Program-made: the position numbers and the translations under genes
Shown here: positions 27,434-36,041 of the stretch, one piece after another
How the letters are laid out: each line of letters begins with the position of its first letter
How positions within the stretch are numbered: position 1 is the stretch's first letter
The notes under the pieces: model-generated
What the model was told of the DNA's origin: nothing
Database searches by the model: none
Seen by the model: the letters and a program-made list of their open reading frames with translations, nothing else
Assembly: GCF_025426255.1 (NCBI RefSeq)
Contig: NZ_CP104861.1
Coordinates: forward strand, 2,852,001 to 2,916,000
Source: Pseudomonas fragi
GTDB taxonomy: Bacteria > Pseudomonadota > Gammaproteobacteria > Pseudomonadales > Pseudomonadaceae
DNA length: 64,000 bases
Direction: 5' to 3'

Positions 27434-28294
27434 TCAATAAGCGATACGAATATCGGCGAAGTTCAGCGCTTGTTCGCTGCTTGCAACGTCATTTTCATCA
27501 AACAGCAGCCGGTGGATGCGCCGCGCCGCCTGTTGGAACTCCGTACCGCCAAGGCTGTGCAGCCCGTATTGATGACTGTTGATTTCAGCGCGCACACGGC
27601 CCGGATGCGGCGACAGCAACAATATCCGGTTGCCGACCACCAGCGCCTCTTCGATGGAATGGGTGACAAACAGCAAGGTAAAACGTACTTCTTCCCAGAG
27701 CAGCAACAACTCCTCCTGCATCTTGCGCCGGGTCAGAGCATCGAGCGCGGCGAAAGGCTCGTCCATCAACAGGATTTTCGGCTGCATCGCCAAGGCTCGA
27801 GCGATTGCCACGCGAGCCTTCATGCCGCCGGACAAGGTATGTGGGTAAGCATCGGCAAACGCCGTCAAACCGACCTTGTCCAGATAGTGCAGCGCTCGCT
27901 CCTCGGCTTCGCGCCGAGGCAGGGTTCTGGAAGCCAGCAGCGGGAACATCACGTTTTGCTTGACCGTCTTCCAGGGCGGCAGTTGATCGAACTCCTGAAA
28001 CACCACCATGCGATCCGGCCCCGGGGCGGTGACGGCTTGCTCCAGCAGGCGGATGTGTCCTTCGCAGGGCGAATGAAACCCGGCGACCGCCTTGAGCAGC
28101 GTTGACTTGCCGCAACCCGAAGGGCCAAGGAGGATAAAACGGTCAGCGGAGTCGATTTCGAAACTCACCTGATGGGTAGCCCGCACCACACGCTGCGGTG
28201 TGCGGTACTCGAGGCTGACCTGGTCGACCGACAACAGGGCCGGGCCTGTTGCGGTCAGGTGGCTGGCCGTGTGGCCTTGCACGGAAGCATTCAT
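27434..28294 (-). CDS. ABC transporter ATP-binding protein, sulfonate/nitrate type
   Basis: The 286-residue ATPase has Walker A GPSGCGKST, a Q-loop, the signature LSGGMKARVAIARAL, Walker B ILLMDEPFAALD and an H-loop VTHSIEEA. The C-terminal extension of about 60 residues is longer than in SsuB/TauB but similar to AtsC-like proteins. It ends 18 bases before the permease start and begins 5 bases after the binding-protein stop, so it is part of the same operon. Confidence 0.92.
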   Translation of the reverse strand: MNASVQGHTASHLTATGPALLSVDQVSLEYRTPQRVVRATHQVSFEIDSADRFILLGPSGCGKSTLLKAVAGFHSPCEGHIRLLEQAVTAPGPDRMVVFQEFDQLPPWKTVKQNVMFPLLASRTLPRREAEERALHYLDKVGLTAFADAYPHTLSGGMKARVAIARALAMQPKILLMDEPFAALDALTRRKMQEELLLLWEEVRFTLLFVTHSIEEALVVGNRILLLSPHPGRVRAEINSHQYGLHSLGGTEFQQAARRIHRLLFDENDVASSEQALNFADIRIAY

Positions 28295-28299
28295 GGGTA

Positions 28300-29319
28300 T
28301 CAGCTCCCCTGCAGCGGTTTTGCATCCTGGAAGAAGTAATCTTTCCAGGACTCAGGTTTGTTTTTGATCGCCCCGACGCGGTACAAAAATTCGGCCAGCG
28401 GGTAGGTGTTTTTCGGCGTCACGCTGAATTCGTACTGTGGGTTGTCGATGATTTTCAGCAACTCGGCGCGGTCAATCTTGGCCTTGGTGACGCGGATATA
28501 CGTGTCAGCGGCAGCACCCTTGTCGTTTTGGGCAAACTCGGCGGCTTCGGTTAACGCCTCGACAAAGGCCTTGTAGGTTTTCGGGTTGTCGTTGCGGAAC
28601 TTCTCGGTGGTGAACAGCACCGTGGGCGAGTTCGGGCCGAGCAGGTCATAGGTATTGAGTACCACATGCACATTAGGGTTTTTAAGTGCCTGGTCCTGGA
28701 AAGGCGGGTTGGAAAAATGCCCGCTCAACTCCGTACCACCGGCAATCAACGCAGCAGTGGCGTCCGGGTGCGGGACGGCAATTGTGTACTTGTCCAGCCG
28801 GTTGAACTCCTTATCGCCCCATTGCTTGGCGGCGGCGTATTGCAAAAAGCGCGACTGCACGGATACACCCACGGCAGGCACTGCGATGCGGTCCTTCTCG
28901 GTGAAATCGGCAATGGTTTTGACCTGCGGGTTATTGCTCAGCAGGTAGTACGGAAAGTTGCCCAGCGACGCCACAGCCTTGACGTTCTGCCTGCCGTGGG
29001 TACGGTCCCAGATGGTCAGCAGCGGGCCAACCCCGGCCCCGGCAATATCAATCGAGCCCGACAGCAAGGCGTCGTTGACCGCCGCACCGCCGGACAATTG
29101 GGTCCAGTCGACCTTGATATCGATGCCCTCCTCCTTGCCGTGCTTCTCGATCAGGTTTTGATCGCGCACCACGTTGAGCAGCAGGTAAACAATGCCGAAC
29201 TGCTCGGCGATTCGGATCTCGCCTTCAGCATGGGCCACGTTCGGAGCCACAAGACTGCTGGCGAGTAGACTCAAGCCCAGACCAAGACTGGCGGCCACGG
29301 ATTTGATTGATGTGGGCAT
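28300..29319 (-). CDS. ABC transporter substrate-binding protein, sulfonate/nitrate type
   Basis: The 339-residue periplasmic protein has a signal peptide (cut near VAHAEG) and a type II binding-protein fold as in SsuA/TauA/NrtA: IDIKVDWTQLSGGAAVNDALLSGSIDIAGAG is the typical first lobe. AAGGAG sits before the ATG at 29319, which I prefer to the longer frame. The gene starts 28 bases downstream of the dioxygenase. Because the partner enzyme is TauD-like, a sulfonate or sulfate ester is the most likely ligand, but the sequence does not decide this. Confidence 0.9.
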   Translation of the reverse strand: MPTSIKSVAASLGLGLSLLASSLVAPNVAHAEGEIRIAEQFGIVYLLLNVVRDQNLIEKHGKEEGIDIKVDWTQLSGGAAVNDALLSGSIDIAGAGVGPLLTIWDRTHGRQNVKAVASLGNFPYYLLSNNPQVKTIADFTEKDRIAVPAVGVSVQSRFLQYAAAKQWGDKEFNRLDKYTIAVPHPDATAALIAGGTELSGHFSNPPFQDQALKNPNVHVVLNTYDLLGPNSPTVLFTTEKFRNDNPKTYKAFVEALTEAAEFAQNDKGAAADTYIRVTKAKIDRAELLKIIDNPQYEFSVTPKNTYPLAEFLYRVGAIKNKPESWKDYFFQDAKPLQGS

Positions 29320-29347
29320 GGTTATGCTCCTTGAAATATGGGGACGA

Positions 29348-30244
29348 TCAGTAAGGGGCATTGCCCTGAATGGTGGTGCGATAGAGCTTGCGGCGCAGAT
29401 GGCTCGGGCATCCGGCAGCGAGATGGATCAGTGAGCGGTTGTCCCAGAACACCAGGTCATGGGGCTGCCATTGGTGGCGATAGATGTTCTCTGGCAGCAC
29501 GCTGTAGGCGTAAAGCTCGGCCAGCAAGTGACGGCTTTCGTCTTCGGGCAGGCCGACGATACGGGTGGTGAAACCCTCACTGACAAACAGCGCCTTGCGG
29601 CCATTTTCCGGGTGGGTACGGACCACCGGATGCACCACTTCGCTGACCTGTGCCAGTTGCTCCGGGGTCAGGGTCGGGCGCCAGTTGCCTTCGAATTTGC
29701 TTTCGCTGTAACGCGCGGTATACGAGTGCGCGGCCGAGCGGCCCTCAACTGCATTGCGCAACGCTTGCGGCAAGCCATCCCAGGCTTTGTGCATATCGGC
29801 AAACAGGGTGTCACCACCTTCGGATGGCAGCTCTTGGGCATGCAGCATCGACCCCAGGCTCGGCAGCTCCTTATAGGAAAGATCGGAGTGCCAGAACTTG
29901 CCCGCATCGCCTAGACCGATGGATTGGCCGTTTTCGATAATGTTGGAGACGATCAGGATTTCCGGGTGGCCGGTCAGCAGAAACTGCTTGAGCACATGGA
30001 TTTGCAAAATGCCGAAGCGACGGCTGAAGGCAATCTGTTGCTGCGGGGTAATGCGCTGATCGCGGAACACCACCACGTGATGCTCCAGATGGGCGCGGTG
30101 AATGCGCGCAAAGTCCTGGTCATTGATCGGCAATGCCAGATCAAGGCCGATAATCTCGGCACCCACTGCGCCGCTGAACGGGCGGATTTCAAAGGCTTGA
30201 GGGGCGATGCTCACGGCAATCGCAGAGGCAGACGGTGCAGACAT
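29348..30244 (-). CDS. TauD/TfdA-family 2-oxoglutarate dioxygenase
   Basis: The 298-residue enzyme has the Fe(II) triad His119-x-Asp121 (KFWHSDLSY) and His274 (SLIHLAAG), with the 2-oxoglutarate Arg in HLRRKLYRTT. TauD-type enzymes hydroxylate the carbon next to the sulfonate or sulfate ester, so that sulfite or sulfate is released; others act on phenoxyacetates. As first gene of an operon with a complete sulfonate-type importer it probably frees sulfur from an imported compound. It is divergent from the small coiled-coil gene at 30511. Confidence 0.9.
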   Translation of the reverse strand: MSAPSASAIAVSIAPQAFEIRPFSGAVGAEIIGLDLALPINDQDFARIHRAHLEHHVVVFRDQRITPQQQIAFSRRFGILQIHVLKQFLLTGHPEILIVSNIIENGQSIGLGDAGKFWHSDLSYKELPSLGSMLHAQELPSEGGDTLFADMHKAWDGLPQALRNAVEGRSAAHSYTARYSESKFEGNWRPTLTPEQLAQVSEVVHPVVRTHPENGRKALFVSEGFTTRIVGLPEDESRHLLAELYAYSVLPENIYRHQWQPHDLVFWDNRSLIHLAAGCPSHLRRKLYRTTIQGNAPY

Positions 30245-30361
30245 AAATCACTCCCACGCAGGGCACACCCAATGGCGCGCCAATCGATCAGAAACTCACG
30301 GAGGTCCCGTGCTGGTTCATTTCGTGCGGCGCGTCGATTGGTCGACCTGTACGCAGGGGTA

Positions 30362-30420
30362 TGACTTTATAGATATAAGAAATTTAATTTAAATACTTTT
30401 ATAGAATAAGCATATGAGTG
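30362..30420 (-). promoter_or_regulatory. AT-rich promoter region of the dioxygenase-ABC operon
   Basis: A run of almost pure A/T about 120-175 bases before the dioxygenase start, with a repeated TTATAGA (near 30367 and 30400), is the likely promoter/regulator site. Sulfur-starvation genes in Pseudomonas often have such AT-rich regions bound by CysB-type activators; no specific site can be assigned here. Confidence 0.35.
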
Positions 30421-30510
30421 GTTGCTCGTTGTTTTTTGCCTTTTTGACTAAAGCACCGGCGCGATCTGCCGATGGCCTTGAATGACATAAAGTCAAAAGG
30501 ACGAATCGAC

Positions 30511-30948
30511 ATGGTTGGCAGCATCAATCCCCTGGCATCGAGCCTGAATATTCAGAGCACGCCCGGCACGACCACCATCAAAGCCCCCGACAGCACCGCG
30601 GTGAGTGACACCAGCACGGCAGCCACCGACCCGGTGAAACCGCGGGCATCCAGAGACGCGAATGCGGCGCCAGCGGCTGACACCAGTGATGACAGCTCGG
30701 ACGCGGTCAAGCAGCTTAAAAAACACATCGCCCAACTGCAGAAACAACTGCAGCAGCAGATGCAGGAATTGCAAAAGATCCAGGCCAGCAACATGAGCGC
30801 CGAGGCAAAGATGGCAGCAGTGGCTGGCGCCCAGGCACAAGTGGCCGCGACCGTTGGGGCGTTGCAGGAGGCGACGGCAGCATTGCTACAAGCGCTGACA
30901 ATTCAGGGTAAAGGTGGTTCGGGTTCCATTGTCAGCACCTCGGCCTGA
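30511..30948 (+). CDS. Small coiled-coil protein, FlxA-like
   Basis: The 145-residue protein starts at the ATG at 30511 (MVGSINPLAS), preceded by AAAAGG. Residues 1-65 are low-complexity (Ser, Thr, Asp, Ala, Pro). Residues 70-105 form a Gln/Leu-rich coiled coil (KQLKKHIAQLQKQLQQQMQE), followed by an Ala-rich helix and a Gly/Ser tail. This resembles FlxA-like proteins of unknown function. There is no signal peptide. It is divergent from the sulfonate operon, and an IS remnant follows it. Confidence 0.7.
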   Translation: MVGSINPLASSLNIQSTPGTTTIKAPDSTAVSDTSTAATDPVKPRASRDANAAPAADTSDDSSDAVKQLKKHIAQLQKQLQQQMQELQKIQASNMSAEAKMAAVAGAQAQVAATVGALQEATAALLQALTIQGKGGSGSIVSTSA

Positions 30949-30984
30949 CGATACGCCACCCCTGTCGAGACTCTGTTCCAGGTC

Positions 30985-31240
30985 AAGCCCCCCTGCCGGT
31001 TGCCCAGCTGAATATACTCCAAACGGATGCCCTATTTTTCGGCCCGAACTATGAATTTGGCACTGACAAATTCCGGGCCGTTATCACTGCCAATAGCCTG
31101 AGGCTTTTCGCGCCACACGTTCAGCTGGGAGAGATAAAACAATTTCCATGTTCAAGACTTGACGGTTGAAATCATCAATCAAATTGAAGGTCCGAAAGCT
31201 GCGCCCATCTGCCAAGATGGAACTCGCCACCGTCGATCAA
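30985..31240 (-). pseudogene. Decayed IS3-family transposase (OrfB end)
   Basis: Read on the minus strand, several frames give DDE-integrase fragments of an IS3-type OrfB: DGRSFRTFNLIDDFNRQ (about 31155-31210), WREKPQAIGSDNGPEF (about 31068-31116) and RLEYIQLGN (about 31000-31030). The order is correct, but frames are broken and stretches between them are missing, so it cannot be active. It flanks the type VI cassette on the left and may be the other part of the remnant at 39795-39940. Confidence 0.8.
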
Positions 31241-31652
31241 CACCCTATTATTCAGTGACTGAACCACGGCACTCAGTATGTTTGCCAAGAACCCCGGTCG
31301 AAAATTATGGGGCTTTCTGACCTATAGTCGCATCAATCCAAGAGGCTTTATCGGGTGAGCGCTTTGGGCTTTTTGCTAAAGGGAGGAGTAATAAAGCGTG
31401 TTCGGCTATTGAAACATCCTTATGCATGCAAACTGAAAGCCAAAAACTTATCATTTTTAATGCACGGTAAAAATTTTAATATCCCCGCACCCCATGCACC
31501 AGAAAACCTTGCCCTTAAAAACATTATAGATATGTGAATAACCAATTTTGTAGAATCACAAATAAACGAACAAACTTACTTGATTTATTTTTTCTGAAAG
31601 CCTCCCCTGCCTGCTTACGGCGCACTCAGCAACCTAAACCAAACTGCCACTA
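31241..31652. other. AT-rich intergenic DNA without a recognisable gene
   Basis: This stretch has lower GC than its surroundings and no gene I can support. A 60-codon frame with a GTG start at 31355 has no clear ribosome binding site or family resemblance. It looks like decayed or foreign DNA between the IS remnant and the hcp control region. Confidence 0.5.
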
Positions 31653-31775
31653 TGCGCAACAAGTTGCGCACTAAAATGTGGATAACCCTGTGCATACATC
31701 TCTACAGGTCAAGTATTTAAAAGCTCACAGACAAGTGCGCAAGAAGTTGCACAGCACTGCGCAACTTCTTGCGCA
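31653..31775. promoter_or_regulatory. Three 18-bp palindromes upstream of hcp (putative activator sites)
   Basis: Copies lie at 31653-31670 (TGCGCAACAAGTTGCGCA, perfect), 31736-31753 (two changes) and 31758-31775 (three changes). Their centres are 83 and 22 bases apart, near whole numbers of helical turns. They sit about 90-210 bases upstream of the sigma-54-like promoter, the usual place for enhancer-binding activator sites. The last two copies also form one hairpin followed by TTTTATT, so a terminator role is an alternative. Confidence 0.6.
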
Positions 31776-31860
31776 CTTTTATTGATAATTTCTATGTAAA
31801 CCCCTAGCCAACCCTTCAACTTTCTAGTCATGACACTGATAGATAAGGACTTTAATTTTG

Positions 31861-31877
31861 TTGGCATGCATCTTGTA
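31861..31877 (+). promoter_or_regulatory. Sigma-54-like promoter of hcp
   Basis: TTGGCATGCATCTTGTA has the -24 GG (31863-31864) and a -12 element G at the correct ten-base spacing, with GT in place of the consensus GC. It lies about 70 bases before the hcp start. Sigma-54 control of hcp/vgrG loci is known in several type VI systems. Confidence 0.55.
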
Positions 31878-31945
31878 GGTAGTTATGGAGCCTGCAATGC
31901 AAACATTGCCTGTGGGTTCCTATATTTTTAGCAAGGAGAGCATCC

Positions 31946-32464
31946 ATGGCTACACCAGCGTATATGTCCATCACGGGTACCAAACAAGGCCTGATCACCG
32001 CCGGTGCTTTCACCGCTGACTCGGTCGGCAACACCTACCAGGAAGGTCATGAAGACCAGGTCATGGTTCAGGGCTTCAGCCACGAAGTGATCATTCCTCG
32101 CGATCCGCAATCGGGTCAACCGACCGGTCAGCGCATTCACAAGCCTGTCAAAATCACCAAGGTGTTCGACAAGTCCTCACCACTGCTGCTGGCTGCACTG
32201 ACCTCCGGCGAGCGCCTGACTGAGATTACCATCCAGTGGTACCGCACCTCGGCAGCGGGCACTCAAGAGCACTACTACACCACCAAACTTGAAGACGCGA
32301 TTATCGTCGACATCAAGGACTACATGCATAACTGCCAGGACCCGTCGAACTCGCACTTCACGCATCTGGAAGACGTGGAGTTCACCTACCGCAAAATCAC
32401 CTGGACCCATGAAGTATCCGGTACTTCGGGTTCTGATGACTGGCGTACCCCAGTCGCTGGCTGA
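31946..32464 (+). CDS. hcp: Type VI secretion tube protein Hcp
   Basis: The 172-residue protein matches the Hcp1 family: start MATPAYMSITGTKQGLI, central GFSHEVIIPRDPQSGQPTGQRIHKPV, and C-terminal FTYRKITWTHEVSGTSGSDDW. Hcp hexamers stack into the inner tube of the secretion machine and can carry effectors in their lumen. AAGGAG precedes the ATG. It is first in a rightward cassette with vgrG, an adaptor, immunity genes and an effector; no sheath, baseplate or ClpV genes are present, so it relies on a machine encoded elsewhere. Confidence 0.96.
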   Translation: MATPAYMSITGTKQGLITAGAFTADSVGNTYQEGHEDQVMVQGFSHEVIIPRDPQSGQPTGQRIHKPVKITKVFDKSSPLLLAALTSGERLTEITIQWYRTSAAGTQEHYYTTKLEDAIIVDIKDYMHNCQDPSNSHFTHLEDVEFTYRKITWTHEVSGTSGSDDWRTPVAG

Positions 32465-32571
32465 GGCTAACTCGCTGTTTCACGGCATCGACCTTTTTAG
32501 CGGTTGATGCTGTTTATTACGTCTCAGGTGGGCTTCTCGTTTTGCCTCCTTTTTCAGCTAAGGATAAGCGT

Positions 32572-34626
32572 ATGTTCGCTCCGGCCAATGCTGCGCACTT
32601 CACGTTACTGATTCCCTCTGTTCGCAACGACTTCAAGGTACTGGCCTTTAAGGGCACAGAAGCCATCAGCAACTTGTATGCGATCCAGGTGGAGCTCGTC
32701 AGTGAGTCCCCTGATTTCAATCTGGAGAGCCTGCTCAGTCAGCCGGCTTTTCTCCAGTTTGGCCTGAATGGCGAAGGGATTCATGGGCGCATCGAAGATG
32801 TGTTTGTGGGTGAAGCGGGTAAGCGTCTGACCCGCTATCACCTGACCTTGGTGCCTGCTCTGCACTATTTGCAATTCAGCCACAACCAACGGATCTTCCA
32901 GCACCTGACGGTGCCGCAGATCGTGACCAAAGTGCTCCAGGGCCACGGGATTCAGGCCGATGCCTATACCTTTAATGTCAACACCAGCCCTGAGCGCGAA
33001 TACTGCACTCAATACGGTGAAAACGACTTCGAGTTCATCCAGAGACTGTGCAGTGAAGATGGCATTTCGTGGCACCACCAACACAGCCAAGATGACCACC
33101 AACTGGTGTTTACTGACGACCAGACCTATTTCCCCAAGCTGGGGGGCACACCGTATCAGCAAGGCTCTGGCCTGGTGGCTGATCACCCGGTGGTCCGCCA
33201 GTTCTCCATACGGTTTAGCACTCGTACCAGCACGGCCACACGCCGGGGCTATGATTTAAAACGTCCAAGCCTGTTACTGGAAAGCCAATTTACTGCCGAG
33301 TTCAGTCCTGCGCTCGAAGATTACCGTTACCCGGTGCTGCACGAAAATGAAAAGCTCGGTAAGCAAATTGCCCGGCAGGCCCTGGAGCGACACCGTAACG
33401 ACTACCAGTTGGCCGAGGGTAAAAGCAACCAGCCGATCCTGCGCAGTGGCCACTTCTTCGACTTGACTGAACATCCGCGTCAGCAGTGCAACGATTTGTG
33501 GTTGTTGCTCAGTGTGACGCACACAGGCAAGCAGCCGCAGGTTCTTGAGGAGTCAGTGACTAGCGAGGTTAAATCTGAAGACGGTTTCACCCAAGGTTAC
33601 CGCAACAGCTTCAGCGCGATTCCCTGGGACGTGTTCTACCGTCCACCGCTGGTCATGCGCAAATCGGTGTTGGTCAGCCAGACAGCCCGTGTCACCGGCC
33701 CGGCGGGGGAAGAAATATTTTGCGATGAATACGGGCGAGTTAAGGTCGAGTTCCATTGGGATCGCGCCGAACTGGGCAGCGACAAGAGCAGTTGCTGGCT
33801 ACGGGTGTCCTCCAGCTGGGCGGGGGACAATTTCGGTGCGGTGACCATCCCCCGCATCGGCATGGAAGTGGTGGTGACCTACCTGGAAGGTAATCCCGAC
33901 AACCCGTTAATTACCGGTTGCGTGCCCAACAAAGTCACGCCTGTGCCCTACCCATTGCCCGCGAACAAAACCAAAACCGTGCTGCGCAGCCACAGCTCCC
34001 CCCACAGTGGCGGCTACAACGAACTGTCGATTGAAGATCGCAGTGGCCAGGAACTGATCTACCTGCGGGCTCAGCGTGACATGGAGCAGAAGGTCGAAAA
34101 CGATAGTCGTCTTGAGGTCGGTAACGAGCGGCATGAAACCGTCAAGGGCAACAACATCGTGGTGCTCGAAGCGGAGGATCAGCGCACGGTAACGGCGGAT
34201 CGCAAGGTAGAGCTCAAGGCCAACGATTACTTGCAGGTTGCCAGCAGCAGTCACACCCGCGTCGGGCAGATCTTAGTCGTCGAAGCAGGCCAGGAAGTCC
34301 ACCTCAAATCCGGGGCCCACCTGATCTTCGACGCGGGTGCGAGCATTACCTTGAAGGCCGCAGGTCAGCACATTGTCATCGGTCCCGGAGGAATCTTCAG
34401 CAGCACCGAGATTCAAATCGGTGGCGCACCTATCAGCGGGACAGCGACGGCGCCGCTACTGCCAAACTTACTCGGCCTGCTAGCCGTGCCGTCCTTACTT
34501 GAACAGAAACAAAACCAGTCGAATCAGGTCACTCAAGAAACCGAGCCGCCACTGCCGCTAAAACCGGTGTGCAAGGATTGTTTGCTAGCCGCACAGGTCA
34601 AGGCCGAAGCGTTAGTGCCGCGTTAA
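32572..34626 (+). CDS. vgrG: Type VI secretion tip protein VgrG
   Basis: The 684-residue spike protein has the gp27/gp44-like domain (about 1-350), a gp5 OB-fold (about 370-460; DEYGRVKVEFHWDR, then SSWAGDNFGAVTIPRIGMEVVVTYLEGNPDNPLITG) and a repeat-rich beta-helix (VTADRKVELKANDYLQVAS). The ATG at 32572 follows TAAGGA. The tail beyond residue about 635 is low-complexity and contains a CKDC motif (KPVCKDCLLAAQ), a likely docking segment for the adaptor or effector. It is not a toxin fusion. Confidence 0.96.
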   Translation: MFAPANAAHFTLLIPSVRNDFKVLAFKGTEAISNLYAIQVELVSESPDFNLESLLSQPAFLQFGLNGEGIHGRIEDVFVGEAGKRLTRYHLTLVPALHYLQFSHNQRIFQHLTVPQIVTKVLQGHGIQADAYTFNVNTSPEREYCTQYGENDFEFIQRLCSEDGISWHHQHSQDDHQLVFTDDQTYFPKLGGTPYQQGSGLVADHPVVRQFSIRFSTRTSTATRRGYDLKRPSLLLESQFTAEFSPALEDYRYPVLHENEKLGKQIARQALERHRNDYQLAEGKSNQPILRSGHFFDLTEHPRQQCNDLWLLLSVTHTGKQPQVLEESVTSEVKSEDGFTQGYRNSFSAIPWDVFYRPPLVMRKSVLVSQTARVTGPAGEEIFCDEYGRVKVEFHWDRAELGSDKSSCWLRVSSSWAGDNFGAVTIPRIGMEVVVTYLEGNPDNPLITGCVPNKVTPVPYPLPANKTKTVLRSHSSPHSGGYNELSIEDRSGQELIYLRAQRDMEQKVENDSRLEVGNERHETVKGNNIVVLEAEDQRTVTADRKVELKANDYLQVASSSHTRVGQILVVEAGQEVHLKSGAHLIFDAGASITLKAAGQHIVIGPGGIFSSTEIQIGGAPISGTATAPLLPNLLGLLAVPSLLEQKQNQSNQVTQETEPPLPLKPVCKDCLLAAQVKAEALVPR

Positions 34627-34663
34627 CACTTATTTAGCGAACACCATAGAACAAGGAAGGGTC

Positions 34664-35473
34664 ATGTTACCGACCGCGAAGGATTGGCTGCACCGCCTGA
34701 TGAATGAGGCCCGTAGCGCACAACTTGATCACCTTGATGTACTGATCAATTGCGCGGCGCTGCCAACCCCACTGCTACCAACACTGCTTGAATTGACACC
34801 TGCACCTTCGTGCGCCTGGCTATTTGAGCAAACGCCTGAGCAAGAATTGGCGCATCAGGGCCCCGTACTGTTGCGCATTGCGTTGGCCAGTCAGGAGCAG
34901 TGTGCGGAGATTGCGAAGTTGCTTAACGCGGTTCATCACAACTTTTGTGCTCTGATACTCATCAGTCGCTGGCCCTTTGCGGAGCTCGCCGCGCATTTGC
35001 GCGGTGCTACCCAGGCCACCTGGAGCAATGGAGCCTGCTGTGGTGTGCTGCGTTATTACGACACACGCCTGTTCAGGTATTTTTACGACCAACTTGACTC
35101 CCGCCAGCAAGGGCTTTTTAACGCCCCGGTAATCCAGTGGCACTGGATCGACCATGACAAGAAAGCCGCAACCCTTCCAGGATTCGACAGCCGTCCAGAT
35201 AACCAGAATACGCTGAGTGGGATGACTATGAGCGATGAGCAGGTTTCGTACTTGCAAGCCTTAAGCGCAGCGATTCAGTGGTTCAAGGACTACGAAAAAA
35301 CGCCCAATGAACATGGGTTCACTTCACGCGAAGCCATGATTCGCTGCCTTATCACAGTCCATCTGGATATCAACCGGCAGAAACTGGAAAAGCAGCAGCA
35401 CGAAGATTTTATCGCCAGCGCGCTGAGCAAACACCTTCCACTAACCCTGTCTCGTATCGAGCCCGTCTTATGA
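34664..35473 (+). CDS. DUF4123 effector adaptor/chaperone (Tap/TEC type)
   Basis: The 269-residue cytoplasmic protein has the DUF4123 domain in its N-terminal half (CAWLFEQTPEQELAHQGPVLLRI, then LISRWPFAELAAHLRGATQ), followed by VLRYYDTRLFRYFYDQLDSRQQ. Such adaptors load a specific effector onto the VgrG next to them. Its position between vgrG and the effector/immunity genes, with AAGGAAGGG before the start, fits loading of the DUF2235 phospholipase. Its stop overlaps the first immunity gene by four bases. Confidence 0.9.
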   Translation: MLPTAKDWLHRLMNEARSAQLDHLDVLINCAALPTPLLPTLLELTPAPSCAWLFEQTPEQELAHQGPVLLRIALASQEQCAEIAKLLNAVHHNFCALILISRWPFAELAAHLRGATQATWSNGACCGVLRYYDTRLFRYFYDQLDSRQQGLFNAPVIQWHWIDHDKKAATLPGFDSRPDNQNTLSGMTMSDEQVSYLQALSAAIQWFKDYEKTPNEHGFTSREAMIRCLITVHLDINRQKLEKQQHEDFIASALSKHLPLTLSRIEPVL

Positions 35474-35988
35474 TCCGCTTACTCCTTGTGATGTTAATGA
35501 GCGGTATCTCGCTGCAGGGCTGTGCGAAGTCCGAGCCTGAAAGATTAGGAACGCCTATCGAGGGCTACAGCCATACCTCGGCGGCGATTAATCGGTTCTC
35601 GGTAAATGGTAACGGCGGGCCGAATTTAGCTCCTTACGGATATGGGGGCGGGCAAATGTGCTGCGCACCGCTTCCAGTGAAGTGGCACCCCGGCTTGACC
35701 GTGGTGGTTGAATGGGAGAAAGACCAAAAACCGCATGAGTACGTGAACTGGCCTCCGCTTGGGACAGATGGCTACCGGGCTGCTTACAAGCTACATGCGG
35801 CCAAATACACCCGTCATCGTGCGGTTGTGGCAGTTGCGCCATATGAAGACTTGGGGTTGGTAAACGTGCATTTCTTACCGTGTAACCAAGTTGCTGTATC
35901 GGCGGGTGCTACGTATCCCGGTCGTCCAGATTATCCGTTTCACTTCCCTCAAAAAATGGAAGAGCCAGCCACATGTCCGAAGCCATGA
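35470..35988 (+). CDS. DUF3304 lipoprotein, immunity protein copy 1 (Tli1-like)
   Basis: The 172-residue protein has a lipoprotein signal peptide ending in LQGC (Cys18) and a mature domain with the DUF3304 pattern: HTSAAINRFSVNGNGG, CCAPLPVKWHPGLTVVVEWEKD, HFLPCNQVAV. In P. aeruginosa and others, periplasmic lipoproteins of this kind block Tle1 phospholipases. The ATG overlaps the adaptor stop codon (ATGA). It differs from copies 2 and 3 in the stretch after EWEKD and near the C-terminus. Confidence 0.88.
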   Translation: MIRLLLVMLMSGISLQGCAKSEPERLGTPIEGYSHTSAAINRFSVNGNGGPNLAPYGYGGGQMCCAPLPVKWHPGLTVVVEWEKDQKPHEYVNWPPLGTDGYRAAYKLHAAKYTRHRAVVAVAPYEDLGLVNVHFLPCNQVAVSAGATYPGRPDYPFHFPQKMEEPATCPKP

Positions 35989-36041
35989 TCCCGCCACTCC
36001 TACCAACCGCTTGCACCGCAGGCGATGGACGCCGACCTTTT
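35973..36041 (+). pseudogene. First relic of an effector gene start
   Basis: These 69 bases begin like the 5' end of the phospholipase gene (MSEAMIPPL here, MPETMIPPL there) and overlap the copy 1 stop in the same 16-base arrangement. Instead of continuing into the enzyme, the frame runs directly into immunity copy 2. It is evidence of a tandem duplication that included the effector start. Confidence 0.8.

Noticed and set aside
31355..31537. Possible 60-codon gene in the AT-rich region left of hcp
   Set aside because: GTG start without a convincing ribosome binding site, no recognisable family, and located in decayed DNA.
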